Below, piece by piece: positions 1 to 10,500 of a stretch of 64,000 bases of DNA. Below the pieces are notes generated by a model. It was given only the letters and a program-made list of their open reading frames with translations, had not been told where the DNA came from and searched no databases. This DNA comes from Sinonovacula constricta (taxonomy: Eukaryota > Mollusca > Bivalvia > Cardiida > Solecurtidae): contig CM017569.1 of NCBI GenBank assembly GCA_007844125.1, forward strand, positions 12,185,740 to 12,249,739, read 5' to 3'. Each line of letters opens with the position of its first letter. Position 1 is the first letter of the stretch. The translations under genes were made by a program, and so were the position numbers.

Positions 1-1300
1 TGAGCTCAGCATAGCTTGCATGTGCAATGAATCAAAATGTAATTTCATGTCTGCGATTCTGTACTTCTTAAGGTCAAAATTGCAGAATAGGTCATGTTTG
101 AAATGGTTCAGATTCACACCAAGGACATATTGTAGTAAACAGAATATGGTGCAGTTGTAGCTCTCTTGCTGAATCCTTTACATGCTGGAAACAACAGTAA
201 GGTGGGGTATGTTTTATTACAGTTAAGGTGGATGGTGTATCCAGCATGTACAGGGGTAACACTCTTCCATTATGTAGATTGATATGAATAATTGTGACTG
301 ATAATTGTCACAGGTGTGTTTAATACCCTATGTTTTACTTCATGACACACTTCAAATTGTAACAATACTGATCATTTGTTTGCAGTTGGGACAAAATTAG
401 ATGCAAAGGTATCTGTCAGCACTTGTTTAATGATTTAATGTTCATGTATCACTAATATAATATTACTGCATCTTCCAACCTAGGGACTAAAAAGAGATTG
501 TCAACTTATGCATCATCACAACATCGCAGTCAAATCAGTTGCTATTCATGCAGTGTATAATAACTATTAAAGTGTTTTGTATATAATTGACATGTGGACA
601 CAATGCCTTGTCCATTCATGTGTGTGCATGTTTATGACACCTTTTGTTTAAGCACGAGACTGCCCTGTTTTATTCCTGCTGTGACATAATTATCTTATAA
701 GGATTCTCTTTTTGGACATGCACCTATATGTGGAGTCTGTGAACAGAGAAGCAAGTACTAGTTTAAGTCAATAATTTATTGAGAAGTCCAGCCAGACTCT
801 AAGTACATTAAATACATGCACAGTAAGTTAGGAAAACATTTAAGTTGTAGTGATTTGAGGCACTCAGCAAGCAAATAATGACTTTATCAGCATGTTGTAA
901 GTAATGAAGATCGAGAATTGCCTAGTTCCTGCTGGGTAATTTCTGACCAAAATCTCCTACTTTCTGCCAAGTCTTTTGTCTTTCTTAACTATGGGATACA
1001 GTCTTGTATGATTGGTAACAAGTTCATAACAATAAATATTGGCTCTCCGATGAACTTAAACTTCTAACTCTTAGCATGCCCAAAGTGACCAGGACTAAGC
1101 AAAACATGTAGTAGATCTTTACAAATCAGCCAGGTAAAATAGCATGTACAGGTAGTCCAAGCAAATTAACAAGTTTTTGAATTGCTTATTAATAAATGAA
1201 ATATGATCTAGAGTGATTTAGGATGAGAGTTTATAAACTAAGAATCTGAGCCTGTTCATGCACTGCTCTTTTCATATCCCTTTTGTTTGTTCTATTCCAG
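1..1300 (+). other. Intron (or upstream part) of the ARID5B-like gene
   Basis: AT-rich sequence with no recognisable exon. It ends in the polypyrimidine tract and CAG acceptor of the 1301 exon. I see no repeat or regulatory element I can name here. Confidence 0.5.
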
Positions 1301-1509
1301 GATGAGGTGCTGGCCTACTCAGAGAAAATAATCCTAAAGTTAGATGATTTAGCCGGCTTGGATGGTGCATAATGTATCCTGGAGTGATGGACGCCGAGCA
1401 CACGCTGACAGCAAACTCAAGGCTTATCCAGAACATGCACAGTTCGAGGAAAGCTTCAAGCTCAATAGTTTTGGGCTAGATACCAAAGATGTTGTCAATA
1501 ATATTAAAG
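1301..1509 (+). CDS. ARID5B: ARID5B-like exon (N-terminal region, frame broken by one base)
   Basis: Acceptor TTCCAG ends at 1300 and donor GTAGAG starts at 1510. It opens DEVLAYSEKIILKLDDL, close to the DEVxAxSEKxIxKLEDL block of vertebrate ARID5B, then hits a TAA. The next frame carries on with WMVHNVSWSDGRRAHADSK, which fits the WVHSDFSKW region of the family. One surplus base in the CCGG at 1352-1356 explains this. Removing it gives 208 nt, and the exon then ends with one base, as the next exon (starting AG, in frame EES) requires. Confidence 0.75.
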
Positions 1510-4500
1510 GTAGAGATGAATATTTTTAAATTACACCTTTCCTAACTCTTAGAATAATCTGCTCAGTATGAATTGACAGGGCAATGGCAAATAGTGTAAC
1601 TACAGGTCGGCATATATTCAAATCAGCTACCAGCCTACCATTGCATGCAAGTTGTAGCAACAACAAAAGAACTGGAGCATTTTGTAACCAATGTAGCAAG
1701 TACATGGAAAAAATGCAATACCAAGGCAACTCAATTAATATTTCCTTGATGAGTTTAAATAGTCCTCATTATTTTCATCCGTCACAGGCAGTATGAGAAA
1801 AATGTATTTTGACTTTTTGAGTCCGTGCTAAAGATCAAATTAAGTCAAGTTGGCTTGTATTTGTAATACATGTACAATCCAACTTCGGTTATTCGAAGTC
1901 GTCAGGACCGCCGATTTACTTCAAACAATGCATGGGTTCAAATAATCCAAATTGCCTCCACTTACACAATTTGGTCTAGGAGTCTGTCATTCTAAATTAC
2001 ATAATTCTCTGCAATGTGCATGGAGCAATGTATATATCATAATATAATGAAACATAAGAAAAATTTATTGTTCAGGAAAAAAATGAATTCCAGAATAAAC
2101 ATCATGTTTGCTTTTGTTTCTTAACAAATCATTTATGCATGTATGTGTCAAGCATTATCGAATAGACATGAACATGTTATCAATGTCAACGAGCTGCAAC
2201 ATACTTTACATAATGCTTGTAGTATTAATACAAATAGTATTAAATTGTTTCTGATCTGGGTATCCCACTCATTGCTGGGTCCTTCCCCAGATTGCTCAGC
2301 TAAGATTTTAACTGCTATGCTAGCCATTTCTCAATTGAGATGATGATATCAGTCAGCATTTATACCTACCCAACCTGACAGTTTGCAATACCTCTGTGAG
2401 ATAAAGTGAATACAAGTCAATCTTAAATTGGATTGTCACTCAGCTTAATTGATTATACATTGTAAACTATTGCCAAACTAATCAACATGTCATATCCAAT
2501 TAACAACTTCAGCCAACCAATTAACAAAACCAAACATCAATGTAACTGGAGTAGCCTCACTTCGCAGTTTAAAAGTGAAGGTAGCATTAAAACTTAATGT
2601 TTAGGACAAAAAAGGACTTTGAATAATGCCAAAACTTTGATTTATGCAGATGAATATTCGGAGGTTTCTTACATTAAATTGTAAAGCAAATAAAATCGGG
2701 ACCGACCAATGACTTAATTATGCCTCGGCTTCAAATAACCTGAGTTAGAATAACAGAAGCTCGACTTAATATGTCAATCTCACTAGAACATAATGACATT
2801 CTTATAAAATATTATTGAGACAAATGATAGTTGACTTGTGTAAACTTCTAATTGTCTATTTATACATTTTCCATCGTTTATCATGACATTTACTCAAAAG
2901 AGAAGTTTATGTCTAATTTTACATATTGCAATATTATTGCTATTTCAGAGGAGGAGTCCTTGTCGACAGGAGATGAATCGCCTGCCATTACAATCCTAAG
3001 TTTTGCCCGATATTGTCGTTACCGTGCCGTCCTCCTTCGACTAAAGAACTGCGAGGACAAGTGGCTCAAACATGCTATTGTGTGTGCAATAGGGGGCCTC
3101 TCCAGTAAAGATGAGAACAACCGAGTGTACTTCTGTCGGGAGACTTTTGAACATTCTGACTTGGATGATCTTGAGATCAGATGCGACCATTTAGGTGAGA
3201 GGGGTGATTATAAATTGTCTTGTGGTTACCACTATTAAGAAAGATTAATTTTCTTATTCTGTATCACTAAAAAATAGAATATGTGTGCAATATTTAGTTA
3301 AATAATGAAGTCTAGAAAATAAAAGTAATATTTATATTTTTATTCTCTTAATTTCTTCCTGAAATGTAAGCATTAGTCTTTATATTTCTATTCTATCCTT
3401 GTTACTGTTTACTCTATAGCTCCCAACCTTAAGGGTAGACTGCGCAGAAGAAAATCCCGATATGGTACAGAAAATGACTCCTCAGAGGAGAGTAACTGCT
3501 CCTCTAGCTTCTCGTCGCAGAATGAGAATGTGGCTAACAAAATTCGCGTAAGTCTAGGTTTCTTGAATCTTATAGGCATCCGGCCTCCCAGTACAGAAAT
3601 CTCCAGATTCAGACTCCAATCATAACATACCAAAGTCATTAAAAATTGCAAGTGTATAGCTCCCTTGCTCATGCTGAAGCTGATATAGCAGAGTTCTGAT
3701 GCCTGGTTGGTACAGCGTCGTGATAATATGACTGGTTGTAATATCATACCAGGAGTTCATGACCTGCTCTGCACTATACAGCTTAGGTAACACTACATGT
3801 ATATCTGCTTCAAATGGATAACCTCTCTAGATTACTGAAATTCTGTTGGTGGCACATAAAAACCAACAACAAATGAACAATTTTATGTTTTTGTTTCTCA
3901 TCTTTTTTAAATTTGATAAAAAGAGATGACTGTAGATGCTTAAGTGTTGATGAAATATTGGTATCATTATCACCCTCCTTTAAGATTGATGTTTTCTGCT
4001 GGTTTTTAATCTTTTCTAAGCTGAGAAATTCTATCCTCTGGTTGAAACAAACATACCAATATAAAGACTCTGTTATGTAACTTATTAACAACAATATTTT
4101 TGAGTAGATGTTGTGTATATATATTTTTTTATTATTAAATATATTATGTCTTGTTAATTTTGTTGTCTTGTATTCATTTTTGTCATTTTTCAGTGCAGTA
4201 TGTACTATGTCACCAGCATGTTTGTTTACTTTATATTGTGTCTGATCATCCTAGACTGGAGCCAGAGACACCCCACTAAGGAATGGATTCCGTATCGACA
4301 AGGCCAAGGTCAGCAAGGATGAGCAAGCCTTCCTAATCGATCTACACAAGTATATGAAGAGTCGACTCACGCCCATCGGACGTATACCCAGTCTGGGTTT
4401 CAAACAGAGTAAGTCACCAATCTGGAGATTCATAATGGTCAGACTTTGTGCTGTTAAGGATACTTACATGCAAGGTGTAAGGGTTTCAATATGATTTTAG

Positions 4501-7500
4501 AGTGAATGTACATTATATGATGTACTTTGTATACCAAAGCAGAGCAGCCAATCATTCTATGCTGGTTAACATTTCATGTTTGAACGAAATATTCTGCAAA
4601 TAATAAATAGTATTTTTTATATATTTTTTTTCAATATTATGATCTTAACTGAAACAAGTCAGTGAGTTGTCTATTTAATTAGGTCTAAGCATACAGCATG
4701 GTATAGTTAGCTTTTAGCATATAGCAGTTGTCACATCTGTCTCTGTGTTTGCCAATCTCTCTGAACCTCTACCCATCCCATTTCTGTGTCTGTGCCATAA
4801 ATTCAATTTTATTTACAAGATTTCACACGAACACTACCACATTTTGCAGGTGTGTCACACATAACATTTACATATGCAACTATTAAGGCCACTGTCATAT
4901 TGTAGTTATTCCTTGTAAATGGTTACTCATGCTATATATTAGTTTCCCAGCCATATGGAGAGATTTTCCAGCTAGCCTTCAGTGCACCAGTCGTTCTGCC
5001 CAGTCACAAAACTGCATCTTTCGCCACTAATAATGCACTGGATATCGCCAATATGACTATACTTGTGTTGGTGCAATGAAACAATTTAAAAAAAAAACAT
5101 CAGTTAAACATCGTTAACCTACTGACATGCACTTGAAGATGTATTTATCATGTTATTTGTTAATCCTTAAGGTCATTGCTTTGTTTTGGAGCAAAATCAT
5201 AGTTACATTTCTTGTTAAATTTTCACTGCAGTTTATACATGACTTTGATAGGCTTCTCTCACTGAACATATGTAAACAGCATTAACAATTTATCCTTACA
5301 GCTGTATATCAGGCCACAAAATTGACAGTTATTATTGTTTTATGATTTACAGTTGATTTGTACCAGTTCTACACATTAGCAGAAGATTTAGGAGGCTACG
5401 AACAGGTAACAACTTCAAACAACAACAAATATACGCTTATATGTAAAAATGTATAATTTGATTTAAAGTATGCTGTTTGTTAAAAAACACACATCTATTT
5501 AGATCTTGCAATTATAATACCTTAAATGTTATCTTGATGTTAATGCTAAATTCAACATTATTTTAACAAGGTCACATCAACTATATTTGAAGTGTATAAT
5601 AATAAGTAAAAAGCAACATGTAATTGAAGAGAATAAAAATAGAAAGAAGAAAATGTAATTTTAACCTCGAGATATAGTGTATACACATCAAGTATGACAG
5701 GTTAATATATATTGGCATCTAGCCAGTTTATGGGTCAATGAATTGGAATTGCTTTAAGACTTTCTACTATAATTGACTTTATATTTGACCTTCTGCATTT
5801 CTAATTTCCCCATATATGATAACAGTGGCATCACCATGTTCTTGTCTGAATATATATTGGTGTACATGTGTATTGTGCTTGTACTATGTAGAGGTAAAGG
5901 CCTGGTTTATAGTCTTACTACTGTGCCAATTTACACATAACTTAAAGTTTGTGTCAGCTTCTTCTCATATACAATGTATATCCATATTTGAACTAAATAC
6001 ATAAATCATTGTTTATTACTAATTAGACCTTATTTTCAATGGATATTATTTTAGTTATAGATGTAGGCCCTGTAGTGCTAAATGAATATGATAAAGAATA
6101 CTGGCTATTTATGTTACATGATGACAAGTTGTTGAAGTTTCATTTAAAATCCATCTTCATAATTGTATCAATTCTTAAAGACTGTCTCAACATATATAAC
6201 ATTGTTCAGTTTCAGATCTGGCTTATAGTCACAGAAAGAGATTTAATTGAATGACTTTTTTTCATTTCTAAAATTTTACCAAGTTTGACAAGTATGTCAT
6301 TGCTGATGGTATTAATAATTCCAAAAGCCTCTTTTGAATCCAGACCTAACAATATTCAAATATGAATAATTGTCATTGACATTTTGATGGTTTAGTGTCA
6401 TCATAATGACAGTTGTTAAGAATCCAATTTAATCATGCATGCTATGTTTACAGATATGTAACAAACGAATGTGGAAACATTTATACGACAAACTCGGGGG
6501 AAATCCAGGTTTTACGAGTGCGGCCACATGCACACGTCGTCATTATGAAAAGTATGTGTTTAAAGGCATGTTGAGTTCTTACTGTTGTGCAGTTTGTACA
6601 CTCAGGTGTTGTTGTTTTACCCTCCCCTTCCTATGTTGAGTTATAATTTGTTTTCTTATTTTTGTATTGTGAAATTTCTAGATTACGGCAAAACGCCAAT
6701 GGAAGAATATTTATGATGCCTTAGGTGGCAATAAAGGAAGTACAAGTGCTGCCACCTATACACGCAGACATTACGAGAAGTAGGTGTCAGGTGACTTTGA
6801 TTTCTACGCATGTGGAGCACGCTGACTAGAGTAGTAAATACCTATTGTAGATGGTAGACTGCAATTTTACTTGCACCTTCCCAGCATTGCTTATTGTCTG
6901 GTTAAAGTCATATCTGCATGCATTTTAATTTTTGTTGTACACAGCAATTATTTAAATAGTGTTTATTTTTATCTGCTTTGGGCATGATAGTGTTATATAT
7001 TTAAAAAATATTATATTTGTTTAATGAGCGGATTGGTTTTCAGGCAGATAGTCACCAACTTGTAACTACTTAGGCCACACTGGATGTGGGTTCTAGTCCT
7101 AGGTCAGGGTAAAAAATTTAATGTGGGAAGGTTTTTTCACTGACCTGCAGTGCTCTGGTGGCTCTACCAAGATATTTGTCTGACGTCTTCCTCCACCAAG
7201 AAAAATTGTACGTTGGCAATAGGAGCATTATTGTGTCATAATAAAGAATCTTTAAAGTATTTAAACTTTTCATTCTCAATTAAAGATTTCAGTTGTAATT
7301 TTCCAATTACAGATGCACTTATTACACAGATATAGGTTTTGCAAGTGCATTTTTAAATATTGGTTTTATGAAAATATCAAATGCAAACAATAATTTGCAA
7401 ATTAATGAATGAAATGAATGGCATACCTATTAGGGATGGCAATGGTGAACAGGCTAATGTATCTTAACCAATTTCAAACCCTGTTACCCATTACTTACAT

Positions 7501-10500
7501 TTAATTATGATATAAGAAGAAATGTTGGTAATGTTCATGTTTATTCAGTATTTTCTCAAAATCTCAAGTAAGAGGGATGGCCACACCCACCCCTTATCTG
7601 CTTATTATCACCAGGAGGGCAAAGAAAGCATCAAGGTGTATCCACTATGTCTTCATTGCTTGTAAGCATGTGGCAAACCAGTGAGCTCGTAGACAATTTT
7701 ACTAAATAACATTATGCTAGACTGTACAGATAAACCCTAAGGTGAACACCATAATTAAACATCTTTAGCATTAATTGTTTGATACAGTTATCTCCAACAT
7801 TCATTATTTGCACACAAAAAAACCTCCCCCCACACACCAAAAAAAAAGTAACAGGACATAATTATCTCATGAATGATTATAAATATTAAAATACAGTGGC
7901 TATAGATTTCCATTTAACCAGTCAAACATTTGAAAAAGGTTACTGATGTTTGTAACTCTTGCCACACTAATAACTATATATGCGAACCCTATATACTTTT
8001 TTTAAAATTGTATTGTGCATGTTGCTTTCATCACCTTTGGCAAAAGGGCTATTGCTTTTTTTATTTGTTCATTCATACTTATTAATATGATAACTGCTAT
8101 AAATGTTTACTTTTGATAATGCACAATGCATGCTATATTGAATGATTTATCATGTTTGTGCTTGGCTTAAATGCTATCTAGATAATTATATTTTTTTCAA
8201 CATAAGGATATTGTTCAAAATATAAAGTTTGTATCTTCTGCATGTGTTTTGTACAGAATTCCAGCAGCCTATTACAAAATAAAGTACCATACTTTCTCAC
8301 TTATAAGACTATTTGCTTATAAGATGGGCCCCCTACTTCACCTGGGAAATTACCGGTTTCTGCTTCAACCCTCTTATAAGACAAGGTGAAAAAATGAACA
8401 GGAGCATTGAACCAGTCATAATGCTGTCTCAACAACTTGGTTAATTGGTAAACGGTAACTTAAATTTTCACTCATTGCGGGATGTTTCTAGTATCAGCTG
8501 CACAAACATCCTGTAGCACATGGCGGCATGACATTAATCTCTTTGATTTTGTCACCAAGATTGGTATGACAATACAGATATATCAGGGAACAGTACACTG
8601 TCCTTGTGTACATGCTGCCAATCAATAATTTTGTAGAGAAATGTAATCGGCAGCTGCTTATAAAAAACATCATTCACACCCTCACTGTGAAACTGCTTCG
8701 ATCGATATCACCTTGACAACAGCTTATCTCAGAGTCGGTCAACTTGACCTGTGAAATGAGGCAAGTCTACACAGAAACATCAAGTTAATTTACAGCTTTG
8801 TGTGTCTGGCAGACTGAAGTTGAAAGTTTTATTCAGTGTTTACTAATGGATAACAAGATGTGTTTGATGCAGAACAAAGGGAAATGTATTTGATACAGTT
8901 AATTGTTGACTAACAGACTTAAAAGGCTTGTTAAGGTGAATTATCGGTGGTTGATAATGACGCCACGCCGGGTCTTTGCATAACCTGTTATGCAGTATGT
9001 TTTCGCCCTAAAACTATGCAAAAACTTCTTTGCCAGGTCACTAGACCCCGCCTATTAGACAAGCCCCACACTTTGAATGTGAAATTTTGAGGAAAAATCC
9101 TCATCTTATAAGTGAGAAAATATGGTAGTGGATATCGTGACATATATGAGTTAAATTGCTATTACATTTTTTATTTATTCTCAGAAAAACAAGGGAAAAG
9201 GTTCATACAAACTCAACCTTAAATTTCATATCTTTATAATATTATAACAATTTGATATTTTTTATAAGAAAAACAACAACTTGGAAAATTATTTTTATTT
9301 CTAAATAACCTTTGTCATACATCCAACTCAAGGTGACAGTTGTTGGTAGACATTTTATTTGTGGAGATGTTTAAACATACTTTATTTTCTTGTTAGAATT
9401 GGGAAGATGTTAGTAGTAAAGTATTTACAAAAAAGATAAAACATTATTAACAGTATTTGTTTAAATATTGTCACTATGTACCTTTAGATAGTTCTCTTAT
9501 TTTAACTTAATAATGTGGCTGTTTTTAGTTAACTGGCTCATTCTAGAAAGATTTAGCCTCAATTATTTGTCTTTGTGTTAACCATGTATATATAACTATC
9601 CATTCAGACTGCTTCTGCCGTATGAGCGATACAGAAATGGGCAGGATGGGAAGGGACTGGTTCACAAGCGGAAAAAAATCAAACAGGAAGACAGTGGGGG
9701 AACCAGGCCAGACACAACCCTTAGCACTGTCAAGGTCGAGGGGAACCAACATGTTAAGGTAAAGCTACTTTATATACAGAGCTCCTGCTAGAGGGTCAGA
9801 TGTGTGGTTTTACAATTTATTTGACTTTAGCATCAGACTCTGTGGATCAGATTTAAATTTTAGGAATTTGATCGGAAACTATTTACATTATGACAAATAG
9901 GATCCAAGGGTTTTAGCTTAAGTTTGTGTCTGTAGTCTAGATAGATGTTAGTCATGAAGACACCAGAAACCAATCAGAAAGTGGTAAGAGTCACAAACTT
10001 AACACCTGTTGGCATCACACTATGTGATCAGATGAAAATCTTAATGTTGGGAGGTCTTCAGTTGTCCTGTGGTTTATTATTTTTTCTCTCTAACATTAGT
10101 CTTGGGTTTACCTACTAAAATGTAATTTTAATAGTAAAATATACTATGTAAACAATGTTTTATTGAGCTGTATTTTACAATCTTTAATAAACTACAGGTG
10201 AAGACAGAGCCTGAAACTGGTGATCCAGAGGCCACAGTAAATGGCCAGGCTGGGCTGTTGGCAGAGGTAGGGGATCCCGACAAGGAAAGAGCCCTCATCA
10301 TCAAGATGGAGATTGAGGAAATGAAAGCAAGAAAGGTACACACAGTTATTAATAGCATACTACCTTGGGCAATAAGGCAATGTGTCAGAAACAATTGTTC
10401 TGTGTATTTGTCAAACAATATTTATTTATGACAAACTTCCATACAGGGCAGACGTATGTTTAAAATTCTACCTTTATGGTGGCCTTTTTCCCCAATATTT

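Noticed and set aside
2852..2948. Upstream extension of the frame at 2852-3238 as coding from its own ATG
   Set aside because: The conserved protein starts at the splice acceptor (2949). The extension is intron sequence with no family match.
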